A stretch of 64,000 nt of DNA from Paenibacillus gorillae (GCF_000513275.1 NZ_CBVJ010000044.1:1-64000), one strand, 5' to 3'; numbered from the stretch's first letter, positions 52,781 through 63,302 are shown. A program made the numbers and translations. The notes: generated by a model not told the origin, from the sequence alone.

Positions 52781-55653
52781 TTGCTTGCTCCTTCCATCTC
52801 AGCTGGGGATTCAGCCAGCCATTCCCGAATTCTTGGCACCATCAAATCGGTATGCATCGTTTCGATTTTCGGTCCGGGAAGCGAATATAGAAAATGCTTT
52901 CCGTAGTACGTGTCGATGACCCTCGTATCATATAAAATGACGATGCCTTTGTCATTCGCCGTACGCACAAGACGGCCAAAGCCTTGTTTGAAACGGATGA
53001 CCGCCTGTGGAATAGACAGCTTCATGAACGGATTCTGCTTTTGCTTTTGCAGCAGCTCCGATTTCGCCTCCACTAGCGGATGATTCGGCGGCTGGAACGG
53101 AAGTCTGACGATCGCCAGACAAGTAAGCGCATCCCCTGGAATGTCTACGCCTTCCCAGAAGCTGCTCGTGCCGAGCAGTACCGACTCCGGCTGCTGCGTG
53201 AATCTGCGTGTCAGCTTGGTCCGGTTGCCGCTGTCAATTCCCTGTCCAATGACTTGAATGCCTTTCCCGGCTAATGCTTCCTTCAATGGCTCATACGTTT
53301 GCTTAAGCATCCGGTAAGAGGTGAACAAGACTAACATTCTGCCTTTCGTCTCGATCGCCGTCTCCGCAAGCGACTGCACCAGCATAGATACAAATTGAGG
53401 ATCGCCGGAGGCGCCTTTCATCGTAGGGAAATTACGCGGAATCATGACCAGCGCCTGTTGCCGATAATTGAATGGTGATGGCAGCTGAACGGTTTTTAGA
53501 CGGTTGCTCGCTTCAAAGCCTTCCAGCCCCAGCTGCTCTTCTGCATACTGGAATGATTTTTGCACGGATAAAGTCGCCGAGGTCATGACAATGCTATCTT
53601 TAACGTTGAAGAAATATTGCTGAAGCTGACGACTCACATCGATTGGTACTGCATACAATTGAACCGACCTGTAGCGGTATTGAGCACTTGCTTCAATCCA
53701 GAAGACATCGGTCGACTGATCGATCTTCATAAATTGCTTCAAATCATCTTTAATCCGCGTCAAATCACGCAAAGCGCCGTTCAAATCGGTTACAAGACCC
53801 TGTATGCCAGTATCATCCACTTTGTCTTTGATGCTGGCGCTCATTTTCTCTCCCAAGCGAATGACACGGCTGATCTCTGAAGATACGTTGCCCTCAACAG
53901 TAACCGCATCTTCCCAGCCTGAGGGCATGTTTTCGCTGCGCAGACGGCAGACAGAGGATTGCCCGTTCTCCGTATTACCCTCGACGGACGTGCCAACAAA
54001 GCTATACATCAGTTCAAACATCTTCTCCCAATGCTCTTTAATTTCACTAAACACCGGAATAATCGTATCAATTGTCTCCACCCAAGACTCCGAATACTCA
54101 TGTCCTTCCTGCTGCAGACGATGGCGCAAGGTAGGCAGCAGCCCTGTCCGGGCGTCTTTGAACAAACGTGTTGTCGTATGTGATAACGAAAAATAATTGA
54201 TCTGCATGCCCAAATGCTTGCTTGCCACTTCTTCGACATGATGGGCTTCATCAATGATCAGATGATTATAAGTCGGCAGCAAACGGTGATCGGCTTGCAC
54301 GTCTGTAAACAGCATGGAGTGGTTCGTGATGCATACGTCGGCAATGTTAGCCTCATGCTTGGCGCGATGATAATAGCATCGTTTGAACCACGGACAAGCC
54401 CGATTTAGACAGGAATCTGCATCGCTTGCAACAGTGGACCAGAAATCGGCGCCTTTGCCGCCGAAATTAAGCTCTTCCTGATCACCCGTTTCCGTCTCGC
54501 CGAGCCACACAACCATTTGCGATGCGGTAATGGCGTCATCCACCGGAGCCGCCATATCCTTTGTATTAATTTTACTTTCAAATTTGCGCAGACACAAATA
54601 ATTGCCCCGCCCCTTGAAGATGGAAGCCCGAAATTCGAACGGCAGCACATCTTTCAGCAAAGGAACGTCGCGATGACGCAATTGTTCCTGCAAATTGATC
54701 GTATGCGTACTAATGACGATTTTCTTCTCTTCCTTCACGCCATAATAGAGAGAAGGAATTAAGTAGCCTAATGACTTGCCTGTTCCTGTCCCTGCTTCAA
54801 TCAGCAGATGACGGTCGCTTTGCAATGATTCGAATACTTCGCGGAACATCGTTGTTTGCGCTTCACGCTCTTCGTAATTCGGAAATTTTTCGATAAAGCG
54901 CTGCTTGATGCTGTCCAAATATTGCTCGAATGACATATCGCTGAGCGCATCTTCAATCGAATCGGTACGAGCAGGCTGCTCCTCCGTCCACTCCCCTGCT
55001 TTCATGGCGAACTGGTTGAAATATTGATACGCATTCAAATCGATAGCGGACTGCTGCTCAGCTTGCTGAAGCGTCAAGGCGAGAAACCAGCTCAAATCAG
55101 AGCCGTTATCCACAAGAAAAGATAGCCGCTGCAAAGTAAGCAGCGGCAATTGGCGCAGCTTCCGGACCGATTCAGCGAATAGCTTCGCCGTGGCCATCGC
55201 ATCGCTGTCAGCACGATGATGCTGGTCATGTGTGATGCCAAACAGTTCGGAAACCGCACCTAGCTGGTACGTCGTAATGGAAGGATATAAAATACGAAGC
55301 AGCTCTATGGTGTCCAGTCTGCGGCCAGCAAACGTATGATAACCGCAACGGTCTAATGCCTGATTAAGAAAACCTGCGTCAAAATTAACGTTATGGGCGA
55401 CCAACACTGCATCATCCAAATAAGGAATCATCTGCATCAGAACCTCATCCAGTTCTGGCGCATCCGCTACAAGACCGGCATCAATGCCGGTAAGCTGTGT
55501 TATAAAAGCAGGAATTTCGATGGTCGGGCGCACGAATGAATTAAAGCTGTCTACAATGTCGAGCTCGTCATTGACAATGACGAGACCGACCTGCAGAATC
55601 TCATCGCTAATGCTATGCCCTGTCGTTTCCAAGTCCAATACTGCATATTTCAT
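52777..55653 (-). CDS. dinG: DinG-type helicase with N-terminal DEDD exonuclease
   Basis: The 958-residue protein joins a DnaQ-like 3'-5' exonuclease (AVLDLETTGHS, AHNVNFDAGFL, HHRADSDA) to an XPD-like superfamily 2 helicase (Walker A EAGTGTGKS at about 287, IIDEAHH, LLGTSSFWEGVDIPG, FGRLVRT). Cysteines 354, 415, 420 and 426 match the four iron-sulfur ligands of E. coli DinG, including the C-x4-C-x5-C spacing. ATG 55653 (MKYAVLD) follows GAGGAG by 13 nt. It overlaps rex by 4 bp. Confidence 0.9.
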   Translation of the reverse strand: MKYAVLDLETTGHSISDEILQVGLVIVNDELDIVDSFNSFVRPTIEIPAFITQLTGIDAGLVADAPELDEVLMQMIPYLDDAVLVAHNVNFDAGFLNQALDRCGYHTFAGRRLDTIELLRILYPSITTYQLGAVSELFGITHDQHHRADSDAMATAKLFAESVRKLRQLPLLTLQRLSFLVDNGSDLSWFLALTLQQAEQQSAIDLNAYQYFNQFAMKAGEWTEEQPARTDSIEDALSDMSFEQYLDSIKQRFIEKFPNYEEREAQTTMFREVFESLQSDRHLLIEAGTGTGKSLGYLIPSLYYGVKEEKKIVISTHTINLQEQLRHRDVPLLKDVLPFEFRASIFKGRGNYLCLRKFESKINTKDMAAPVDDAITASQMVVWLGETETGDQEELNFGGKGADFWSTVASDADSCLNRACPWFKRCYYHRAKHEANIADVCITNHSMLFTDVQADHRLLPTYNHLIIDEAHHVEEVASKHLGMQINYFSLSHTTTRLFKDARTGLLPTLRHRLQQEGHEYSESWVETIDTIIPVFSEIKEHWEKMFELMYSFVGTSVEGNTENGQSSVCRLRSENMPSGWEDAVTVEGNVSSEISRVIRLGEKMSASIKDKVDDTGIQGLVTDLNGALRDLTRIKDDLKQFMKIDQSTDVFWIEASAQYRYRSVQLYAVPIDVSRQLQQYFFNVKDSIVMTSATLSVQKSFQYAEEQLGLEGFEASNRLKTVQLPSPFNYRQQALVMIPRNFPTMKGASGDPQFVSMLVQSLAETAIETKGRMLVLFTSYRMLKQTYEPLKEALAGKGIQVIGQGIDSGNRTKLTRRFTQQPESVLLGTSSFWEGVDIPGDALTCLAIVRLPFQPPNHPLVEAKSELLQKQKQNPFMKLSIPQAVIRFKQGFGRLVRTANDKGIVILYDTRVIDTYYGKHFLYSLPGPKIETMHTDLMVPRIREWLAESPAEMEGASK

Positions 55654-55670
55654 TGTAATGACCGATCTCC

Positions 55671-56446
55671 TCACAAGCAGCAAAGCTCGGTGCTTCCAAA
55701 AAACAAAGACAATTGCTGCGGCGTTTCTTTACAACATTTCAAGTTGGTGAGCGAATCCTTAAAGCTTGGGCATGTCTCGTGAGCCTTCAGAAAAAACTGC
55801 TCCGCATGCTCCATGTTCATGTGAACCGCTTGAATGCACCCAAGGGCATTATAGCCTAAAGCACGCCATTTGGGATAGTCCGTTAACGCAACTAACAGCT
55901 GAAAATGCCGCTGCGCTTCGCTCCATTCTTGAAGATGCATATAAGTCATCGCAAGAAACAAGCGTGCCAAATTGCATTCCGGAATTTGACTGACCACTTT
56001 TTGAAATTGCGATGCCGCGTTGGTGAACATGAAAAAAGTTTATAATAGCCTTGTCCTTTGGATAGCAGCTCCGCCGTTTCGTACGGAACCTCCATATTCA
56101 ACTCCGCATCATACAGCTGCTGGTCATTCATAGTCCCGGCTTCGGGAATGACGCCAGCTTCTTCAACAGTGGCAACGGCAAGCGGCTGTGCATACACCGC
56201 CATCGCCGGGGTTACTACAGAAGCAGCAGCCTTCATAACTGCTTCTGTCAAATTCTGATCCCATTCCAGCAAACCGGATAGCTTCTCCTCGAAATCAATC
56301 CATTGCTCCACGAGCGAATCACTCATTTGCTTCAGCATCTGAATTTGTTCATCATACTGAAGCTTTTGCGCACCTACGGCATTCGGATAATTACAAATGA
56401 GCTGATCCAGCATTTCATTCATCGAATCGAATAGATGTTGAAACAT
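55671..56446 (-). CDS. TPR-like protein (frameshifted)
   Basis: The reconstructed protein is about 258 residues. The first two-thirds is helical (MFQHLFDSMNEMLDQLICNY), with an Ala/Val-rich centre. The C-terminal part contains two or three TPR-like helix pairs (AASQFQKVVSQIPECNLARL, EWSEAQRHFQLLVALTDYPK, MEHAEQFFLKAHETCPSFKD). The frame breaks at A6 (56032-56037, plus strand); adding one base or removing two joins YYKLF to MFTNAASQF. It lies between panD and dinG on the same strand. Function unknown. Confidence 0.65.
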
Positions 56447-56575
56447 GGTCGCATCCCGCCTTCACCAAAGAATTGAGGAGTGATATGCTCATTCTTTGTT
56501 TCGGGGGTGCTTTTCATACCCGGTGCCAGCCGTTACATAGCGCTGGAACTAAGCAGATTTGCCAGCCTCAAGGTA

Positions 56576-56959
56576 TTAAATGATGGTCGCATGAATTTCC
56601 TCAGTCAAGCTTTTGAGCGGACGGTTGTCGCTGTCCAGAATCGTAACAATCGGCTTATGACTGCGGGCTTCCTCGTTGCTCATGGAAGCGTACGAAATAA
56701 TGATCACCTGATCCCCAGGCTGCACTTGACGGGCTGCTGCGCCGTTCAGGCAAATAACGCCGGAGCCGCGCTTGCCGGTAATGACGTACGTCTCAAACCG
56801 GGCGCCATTATTGTTGTTAACGATTTGCACCTTTTCATTTTCCCATATATCGGCCGCATCCATCAAATTCTCATCGATCGTAATGCTTCCCACGTAATTC
56901 AAATTCGCCTCGGTTACCGTGGCGCGGTGAAGCTTAGATTTCATCATTGTTCTATACAT
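56576..56959 (-). CDS. panD: Aspartate 1-decarboxylase
   Basis: PanD makes beta-alanine from aspartate for pantothenate. The 127-residue proenzyme self-cleaves between Gly24 and Ser25 ([10 protein letters not shown]) to form its pyruvoyl group. It also has [16 protein letters not shown] and the N-terminal [12 protein letters not shown] typical of the family. ATG 56959 has GGAGGTGA 5 nt upstream and overlaps the end of panC by 8 bp. Confidence 0.95.
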   Translation of the reverse strand: MYRTMMKSKLHRATVTEANLNYVGSITIDENLMDAADIWENEKVQIVNNNNGARFETYVITGKRGSGVICLNGAAARQVQPGDQVIIISYASMSNEEARSHKPIVTILDSDNRPLKSLTEEIHATII

Positions 56960-57848
56960 GGTAGTCACCTCCGGAGGAACCAAACAAATGATTGTCAATT
57001 AATCGGGTAGATCCAAACTTTACGGCTAACGCCAAAATATAACGTTCCGATTCCAAGCGGATCGGCTCAGATGAGTCCATTGGCTGAAGACTTGGATACC
57101 GCAGCCACTCGACATAATCGATATCGGCTAGCGGTGCTTGTTGAATCCGGTCTGTAACGCGCTTTACGAGCTCCTCAGCGTTCATATCCGGCTTGCTAAC
57201 CCATTCCGCGGCCTGATCAAGCGATTGCGACAATACGATCGCTTGCTGACGCTGCTCGGCCGTCAAATAGACATTGCGCGAGCTAAGCGCAAGCCCGTCC
57301 GGTTCGCGAAGCGTTGGACAAGGAACGATAGTAACTGGAAAATTCAAATCATCGGTCATTTGCTGAATGACAGCAACCTGCTGTGCATCCTTCATTCCGA
57401 AATAAGCGCGATTCGGCTGTGCCAGATGGAACAGCTTGCTGACAACGGTGCCTACTCCGTCGAAATGTCCTGGTCTGGAAGCACCACAGAGCCGGTCCGT
57501 TAGCTGGTTCACAAGGACAGTTGTCAGAGGCTTCGTCGGATACATCACATCGACCGTCGGCAGAAAGGCAATATCGATTCCGTTCTGCTCCGCCAGAGCC
57601 AGGTCCCGTTCCTCGTTGCGCGGATAACGTTCAAAGTCTTCATTGGGACCAAATTGCAGCGGATTGACAAAAATCGATAAAATGGTTAAACCGTTCTCTT
57701 CCGCGCTTTTTCTCATTAGACTGGCATGCCCTTCATGCAAATACCCCATCGTTGGCACAAGCCCTACAGATGCTTTGCTTCCGGACAACTGCGATTTCCC
57801 CTCAATAAGAGCGGCACGCAGCTCAGCTATGGTTCGACACACGATCAC
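56952..57848 (-). CDS. panC: Pantothenate synthetase
   Basis: PanC joins pantoate and beta-alanine with ATP. The 298-residue protein has the HIGH-like motif [28 protein letters not shown], the pantoate and ATP site [12 protein letters not shown], and the KMSKS-like region LSSRNVYL. The GTG start at 57848 follows GGGAGAGGGG and lies inside the end of panB (26-bp overlap). Confidence 0.95.
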   Translation of the reverse strand: MIVCRTIAELRAALIEGKSQLSGSKASVGLVPTMGYLHEGHASLMRKSAEENGLTILSIFVNPLQFGPNEDFERYPRNEERDLALAEQNGIDIAFLPTVDVMYPTKPLTTVLVNQLTDRLCGASRPGHFDGVGTVVSKLFHLAQPNRAYFGMKDAQQVAVIQQMTDDLNFPVTIVPCPTLREPDGLALSSRNVYLTAEQRQQAIVLSQSLDQAAEWVSKPDMNAEELVKRVTDRIQQAPLADIDYVEWLRYPSLQPMDSSEPIRLESERYILALAVKFGSTRLIDNHLFGSSGGDYHV

Positions 57849-58755
57849 GCTTGTCTTGCCCCTCTCCCTTGATATCGTCTCCGGAATTCTTGATTGCGGC
57901 TGCGGAACCGTAAAGTTGCGTTACCTGCTCCTGTTTGTCCGCGTTTAGAACACCAAATGAATGCTCCTCAGCCGGAAAAGCTTTTGTTTTCACTTCATCC
58001 ACATAGGATTTTATCGCATTGCGAATCGATTCCCCTGCGTTTGTATAGGTTTTAACCATTTTTTTCTCGTAGTACGGCGAGGAATATTGAATGAGATCAT
58101 GGTAGACCAGCACTTGTCCGTCGCAGCCCCGGCCTGCCCCGATACCAATTGTCGGTATAGAAAGCTCTTTGCTGATTGCTTCCGCCAGCGGTTCTGTAAC
58201 CAGTTCCAGCACAATTGCGAATGCGCCAGCCTTTTCAAGCGCTTTGGCATCTTCCATCAGCTTAGCCGCTTCGCGGTCCAGCTTACCCTGTACCCGGAAC
58301 CCGCCTAACTGGTGAACGGACTGAGGCGTCAGGCCGATGTGTCCCATTACCGGAATGCCCGCCTGAACTAACGCTGTCACATCCTCAGTGATTTCACTTC
58401 CGCCTTCCAGCTTAAGCGCCTGCGCTCCGCCTTCCTGCATCAGTCTGGCTGCGTTGCGCATCGTCGCTTCCCGTCCGATTCCATAAGTCATGAAGGGCAT
58501 GTCAGTCACGACAAATGTCTGCTTGGCTCCTCTCATGACCGCCTTCGTATGATAAATCATATCTTCCAGCGTGACAGGAATCGTCGTGTCATAGCCCAGA
58601 ACGACATTGCCCAGCGAGTCGCCGACAAGAATCACATCAATTCCCGCTTCCTCTGACAAAATGGCCGACGGATAGTCGTATGCAGTCAGCATGGAAATCG
58701 GATCACCTTTTTGCTTCATGGTCTTTAATGCGGTTATTGTTAACCGTTTCCTCAT
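57823..58755 (-). CDS. panB: Ketopantoate hydroxymethyltransferase
   Basis: PanB adds a hydroxymethyl group from methylene-tetrahydrofolate to 2-oxoisovalerate. The 310-residue protein has the family blocks [53 protein letters not shown] and [18 protein letters not shown] polar C-terminal tail of about 30 residues exceeds the usual length and is encoded in the overlap with panC. A terminator precedes it by about 36 bp, and no promoter fits between. Confidence 0.95.
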   Translation of the reverse strand: MRKRLTITALKTMKQKGDPISMLTAYDYPSAILSEEAGIDVILVGDSLGNVVLGYDTTIPVTLEDMIYHTKAVMRGAKQTFVVTDMPFMTYGIGREATMRNAARLMQEGGAQALKLEGGSEITEDVTALVQAGIPVMGHIGLTPQSVHQLGGFRVQGKLDREAAKLMEDAKALEKAGAFAIVLELVTEPLAEAISKELSIPTIGIGAGRGCDGQVLVYHDLIQYSSPYYEKKMVKTYTNAGESIRNAIKSYVDEVKTKAFPAEEHSFGVLNADKQEQVTQLYGSAAAIKNSGDDIKGEGQDKRDRVSNHS

Positions 58756-58790
58756 TACGCTTCATTCCCTTCAGTGCTTAGGATAAACAC

Positions 58791-58821
58791 AAAAAAACCT
58801 TTTAGCCGCTGCTAAAAAGGT
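58791..58821 (-). terminator. Terminator-like hairpin between birA and panB
   Basis: On the minus strand GACC-TTTTTAGC-AGCG-GCTAAAAGGT is followed by T7. It ends about 36 bp before the panB ATG. It is either the end of the birA operon or an attenuator in the panB leader. Confidence 0.8.
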
Positions 58822-59017
58822 CCTCGAACGAAAAAGGAAACGATAGCTTGTTATTGGCTTCCTTCTGTCTCGGTCCCTACGGCTCAGAGCAGAGTGTTGT
58901 TGCATGCCTTGCTTGTCAAAACTTGCTTGTATGAATGCAGCGAGTACAGCTCCTCCATGAGAATGCCGTCTGCTACATTCATAGTATCAAAAAAACCAGC
59001 ATTCGTAAATGTGTCGA

Positions 59018-59995
59018 TTACGTTACAGGCTCACCCATTTCTGCTGAAAAGACAAGAACGACTTTGCCGTCCTCCAATCGGACTGCAATCGCTCCGCTCT
59101 CATCAAGCGCAACCGGTGTACCGTCTATGATGCCTTGAGGCGTAGTTAACCGGGCTGGTTTGTTCAGCGAGACGGACAGTGCTTCCCATAGCGTTACGAT
59201 AGGGGCAAAGCCTTCTTCCTGGTACAACGTATACAACTGCTCCCACTCCAGCATGAAGGCGGCAATGACCGCTTCCCGGCTAAGCCTCGCTCCCGAAGCG
59301 ATGCGCAAGGAGGTGACACGGTCCTGCATCTCTTCAGGATAATCGGAAGCCGCAAGATTAACGCTAACACCGACACCTGCAATGACATAGCGCAGACGAG
59401 CGTCTTCGGCAGTCGATTCCAGCAGGATACCGCTTATTTTTTTGCCGTCGATTAAGAGATCATTCGGCCACTTGATGCCGATTGGCAGTGAAGTCAGCCG
59501 GGTCAGGCTGCGGCAAAGCGCCACTGCAGTCAACAAAGTCAATTGGGGAGCGAAATGAACAGGAATTGTAGGCCGCATAATCAGACTCATCCATACGCCC
59601 TTGCCCTTGGGCGATGTCCAAGCGCGCCCCATTCTGCCTCGTCCGCTTAGCTGCTGCTCCGCGATGACGAGCGTACCTTCCGGCGCTCCTTCTTCCGCAA
59701 GCTTTTGAGCGACATTTTGCGTCGAATCCACTTGCTCGAACAGATGGATGCTGCGGCCGAATGCTGCGGTCTGCAATTGTTCTTTCAGATCCTCAAGGGA
59801 GTACGTATCCGGCACAGAGATCAGTTTATAGCCAAGCCGTCTTGAAGCTTCGATCTCATAGCCCTGATCCTCCAGCTTGTGAATTTGCTTCCATATCGCA
59901 GTCCGGCTTACGTTAAGTTCACGGCTTATCATCTCTCCGGAGACATACTGTCCGGAATGGGCGACTAACAGCTCCAGCAATTTACTCATTGTCAT
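59018..59995 (-). CDS. birA: Biotin--protein ligase/biotin operon repressor
   Basis: BirA attaches biotin to carboxylases and, with biotinyl-AMP, represses biotin genes. The 325-residue protein has an N-terminal winged helix (SGEMISRELNVSRTAIWKQI), the ligase domain with GRGRMGRAWTSPKGKGVWMS and KWPNDLLIDGKKISGILLE, and a C-terminal SH3-like domain. ATG 59995 overlaps the end of cca by 14 bp; an ATG two codons later is equally possible. Confidence 0.95.
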   Translation of the reverse strand: MTMSKLLELLVAHSGQYVSGEMISRELNVSRTAIWKQIHKLEDQGYEIEASRRLGYKLISVPDTYSLEDLKEQLQTAAFGRSIHLFEQVDSTQNVAQKLAEEGAPEGTLVIAEQQLSGRGRMGRAWTSPKGKGVWMSLIMRPTIPVHFAPQLTLLTAVALCRSLTRLTSLPIGIKWPNDLLIDGKKISGILLESTAEDARLRYVIAGVGVSVNLAASDYPEEMQDRVTSLRIASGARLSREAVIAAFMLEWEQLYTLYQEEGFAPIVTLWEALSVSLNKPARLTTPQGIIDGTPVALDESGAIAVRLEDGKVVLVFSAEMGEPVT

Positions 59996-61268
59996 TTATC
60001 CTATCCTCTGTTATCCATAGTTTAGCTTGTTCCAGTAATTGTTCCGGCTCGTTCGGCAATTCCTTCATCCCCACTGCGAACAGCAGCCGCTTCATCATGA
60101 TTCCCATCCAACTGCCGGGCTGCCGGTTGACGCCTTGAGCCAAAGCATGTCCATCCAGCTTTAATTGTTTCAATGTGGTTGCCGGCATTTCCTCCAGCCA
60201 TTGCCTGAACGTCATGGCAATAGCTGGATAAGACGCCTCCATAACCAGAATCTCGAGCCAGTCTGCAGCAGCTCCTGCTCCATGCTCCAGCACGCAGCTG
60301 GTCCATTCTTTTCTGATTGGCTGCTGTTGTTCTTTATCATTAGGAGCGACATCCAGCGCAGCTTTCATCCGCAAGTGCATACTGATAACGGCCATAACAG
60401 AAGTATTAAGTCTGCCTGGAAAACGCAGCGAGTCCATCGTCGTCTCTATCTGGTCCGTAGTTGCTCCGCAATATACGAACAGCGCAGCCCAACGGAGTCC
60501 ATGCCTCAGCTCTGCCAGCCTGTCCCATCGCGGATTCGTCTGAATAGCCATCAACGCCGGAAGAGGTTTAGCCGCGTGCTGCAATAAGCAGCTTGCGCTA
60601 AGCAGCTTCATGGCAGCCGCTGGTCGAGGACCTTCGATCATTTGGTTCAGCTCAGCCATCACTCGCTCCATCGCAATATGACGAAGTAAATGATGATGGC
60701 TGCGCAATGCCTTCCATGTGCGATAGGAGAAGGAATAGTCAAATTTAGCGGCAAATCGAACGGCCCGTAGCATACGGAGGGCATCCTCCTGGAATCTGGC
60801 ATCAGCATCCCCGACACATCGGATCCAACGTCCTTGAATGTCCTGCTGGCCTCCGAACGGGTCATACAGCTTGCCGTCCGCCATCAGTGCCATTGCATTA
60901 ATCGTTAAATCCCTGCGCAGCAGATCGCCTTCCAAGCTTGCGATGAACCGAACACCGGCTGGCCTGCGATGCTGCTCGTATTCCGATTCGGTACGGAACG
61001 TCGTCACCTCATACAGCTCATCCTGAAAACGGACCGTCACTGTACCATGTTGCAGACCGGTAGGGATGCTGCCAGGGAAAATCTCCATCACTTGCTCCGG
61101 CAGCGCAGCAGTAGCCATATCGACATCATGAATAGCCAGCCCCATAATCGTATCGCGGACACAGCCCCCTACGAACACAGCCTCAAAACCATAAGAATTT
61201 AACTGCTTCAATACAGGCAGCGCATCCTCCATCATCTCAGGCAATACGCGCCATTTGCCTTCCATCAT
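59982..61268 (-). CDS. cca: CCA-adding tRNA nucleotidyltransferase
   Basis: Cca builds or repairs the 3' CCA of tRNAs. The 428-residue class II enzyme has FVGGCVRDTIMG, the catalytic carboxylates HDVDMAT, RRDLTINAMAL, and the template region EDALRMLRAVRFAAKFDY. AAGGAGG lies 8-9 nt before ATG. It starts the cca-birA pair after a hairpin downstream of bshA. Confidence 0.95.
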   Translation of the reverse strand: MMEGKWRVLPEMMEDALPVLKQLNSYGFEAVFVGGCVRDTIMGLAIHDVDMATAALPEQVMEIFPGSIPTGLQHGTVTVRFQDELYEVTTFRTESEYEQHRRPAGVRFIASLEGDLLRRDLTINAMALMADGKLYDPFGGQQDIQGRWIRCVGDADARFQEDALRMLRAVRFAAKFDYSFSYRTWKALRSHHHLLRHIAMERVMAELNQMIEGPRPAAAMKLLSASCLLQHAAKPLPALMAIQTNPRWDRLAELRHGLRWAALFVYCGATTDQIETTMDSLRFPGRLNTSVMAVISMHLRMKAALDVAPNDKEQQQPIRKEWTSCVLEHGAGAAADWLEILVMEASYPAIAMTFRQWLEEMPATTLKQLKLDGHALAQGVNRQPGSWMGIMMKRLLFAVGMKELPNEPEQLLEQAKLWITEDRINDNE

Positions 61269-61306
61269 GTTTACCGCCTCCTTCGCTCCGTCCGGCGACA
61301 GGCAAC

Positions 61307-61336
61307 AAAACAGGCAGCTATGCTTGGCTGCCTGTT
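61307..61336 (-). terminator. Hairpin between bshA and cca
   Basis: AACAGGCAGC and GCTGCCTGTT form a 10-bp stem with an 8-base loop. On the minus strand it is followed by TTGTTGCC, a poor T-run, so termination may be partial. Confidence 0.55.
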
Positions 61337-61355
61337 CTCTCTTCGCTTTCTGTTG

Positions 61356-62515
61356 TTAATCGCATACCGGTACAGGAAGCTGAGCTTCGATGCCCAAGAC
61401 GCGGTAATAGATTTCTTCATATTCTGTCGTAATTTTATCATTGCAAAATTCATATCTGGCGCGCTGAATACACGCTTCCTTGAAACTCGCGTGCAACTGC
61501 TCGTCAGAAAGCAGACGAACGGCATAACCAGCCATTCCTTCTACGTCTCCGATCGGACATAAGTAGCCGGTCTCACCGTGCGTAACGAGCTCTGGGATAC
61601 CTCCCGCTGTCGAGCCGATTGTCGGAACGCCGCAGGCCATCGCTTCCAGAGCGACCAGTCCGAAGCTTTCCTTCTCCGAAGGAAGCAGCAGCAAATCGGC
61701 AATGGAAATGACCTGAGCGACATCTTCCTGTTTCCCAAGAAAGTGCACACGGTCCTCCAGCCCCATTTGCGTAATCCGGCATTGGATCTTGGACAGCTCC
61801 GGTCCTTCACCGACAAGAAGCAGCTTCGCAGGCATACGTGCTGCAACCTTTTCGAATATTTCAACCACATCTCCAACCCGCTTCACCGGACGGAAGTTGG
61901 AAATATGCATAAGCACTTTCTCGTGCGGCGCTGCGTAATCCGCCCGGAGCGATGCCGCTTCGCGCGGATAATAGATACGCTTGTCGACGAAATTATACGT
62001 AAGATCAATCGCTTTAGTAATATCGAGCAGCGATCTCGTCTCATTAATCAAATCTTGGGACACTGCCGTAACGGCATCGCTTTGGTTAATGGCAAGACGA
62101 ATGAGATCCTTCAGCGACTCATCTTGCGCAAGTACCGTAATATGGTGCCATGCAGCGTTGTAACAGTTTTCAAGTCATCTCCTACCATTTGCTTAGCCAA
62201 ATGAGCGCAGACAGCATGGGGAACGGCATAATGAACGTGAAGAAGATCCAGCTTTTCCCTTTTGGCGATTTGAGCCATCTTGCTTGCTAATGCCAAGTCG
62301 TAAGGCGGATATCTGAACACGTAGTAATCATTGACTTCAACTTCATGATAAAAAATATTTTTATGAAATTTACCGAGCCGGAACGGAATGCTATGCGTAA
62401 TAAAATGAATTTCATGGCCGCGTTCGGCCATCAATTTGCCCAGTTCGGTGGCGACGACGCCCGAGCCTCCCAGGGTCGGATAACAGGTTATTCCAATTTT
62501 CAACTTTCGCGCCAC
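61356..62515 (-). CDS. bshA: Bacillithiol glycosyltransferase BshA (frameshifted)
   Basis: BshA joins N-acetylglucosamine to malate in the first step of bacillithiol synthesis. The reconstructed 386-residue GT4 enzyme has [39 protein letters not shown]-type linker, VGEGPEL and the nucleotide-sugar site [21 protein letters not shown]. One G (minus strand) is missing between 62143 and 62144, after TTLHGT. Restoring it gives [21 protein letters not shown] 62515 has GGAGGT 8 nt upstream. Confidence 0.85.
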
Positions 62516-62609
62516 TTTGTCGCACCTCCGTTTTCACATGTTGCCTTACATTGTATATTTTATTATTCGTTATAATATGCCGCGTTATCAAGCCCCCAAG
62601 GCTTGGAAG

Positions 62610-63302
62610 CTAGAACAAATCGACGGCGAATGGTTGTTTAATTGCGAAGCCTTCCCCATATTTCCAGCCCTTTGTTTGCCCGAGAAGCAAATCTCGCGCC
62701 GCCACCCGCTCAATATAGCGGTCGGTAAGAGGAGTTGCCACCCGGTCGCCTTCAGCGGCAGATTGAAATTGCGAACGATAGGCGCTGAGAGAAGCCAGCT
62801 TCGCATCATAGTAATCGGACACATCTATGGCTAGCGATACTTCATCCACATCATTTATGTAGTAATAAATCAATTGCTGCACCTGTACGGCAGGAAGCTC
62901 CGGCATATAGCGGCGAAGCTTGGCATTGAATACTGCTTCTTCGACGATTTTACTGCAAGCAATATGATCGGGATGACGGTCTACACCGTATGGGGCAAAT
63001 ACGATACGCGGCCTCGCGCGCCGAATTTCAGCCACTACCGCGTCAATATGATCGCGAGACAAAGTTAAACCACGATCAGGCAGCCCTAAATTGGTACGCG
63101 AAGCTAAGCCAAGCACCGAGGAAGCTTCTTCCGCTTCCTGCAGCCTTAGCTCAACTGTACCGTTGGATGACATTTCAGCCTTCGTGAGATCACATATGCC
63201 AACGCGCAGACCGGCTGCCGTATGTTTAGCGATCGTACCGCCCATTCCAATCTCCGCATCGTCGGCATGCGCTCCAAAGATAAGAATATCAAGCTGTGTC
63301 AT
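62610..63302 (-). CDS. bshB1: Bacillithiol biosynthesis deacetylase BshB1
   Basis: BshB1 removes the acetyl group from the GlcNAc-malate made by BshA. The 230-residue LmbE/PIG-L-family protein has the zinc motif FGAHADDAEIGMGG and the third ligand in VDRHPDHIACSK. Its ATG overlaps the mgsA stop by one base (TAATG). bshA follows after 94 bp, so these two act together. Confidence 0.9.
   Translation of the reverse strand: MTQLDILIFGAHADDAEIGMGGTIAKHTAAGLRVGICDLTKAEMSSNGTVELRLQEAEEASSVLGLASRTNLGLPDRGLTLSRDHIDAVVAEIRRARPRIVFAPYGVDRHPDHIACSKIVEEAVFNAKLRRYMPELPAVQVQQLIYYYINDVDEVSLAIDVSDYYDAKLASLSAYRSQFQSAAEGDRVATPLTDRYIERVAARDLLLGQTKGWKYGEGFAIKQPFAVDLF

Noticed and set aside
50836-55653. Rex operator near rex, ackA or hbd
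   Set aside because: I found no TTGTGA-N6-TCACAA-like site by eye in these spacers.
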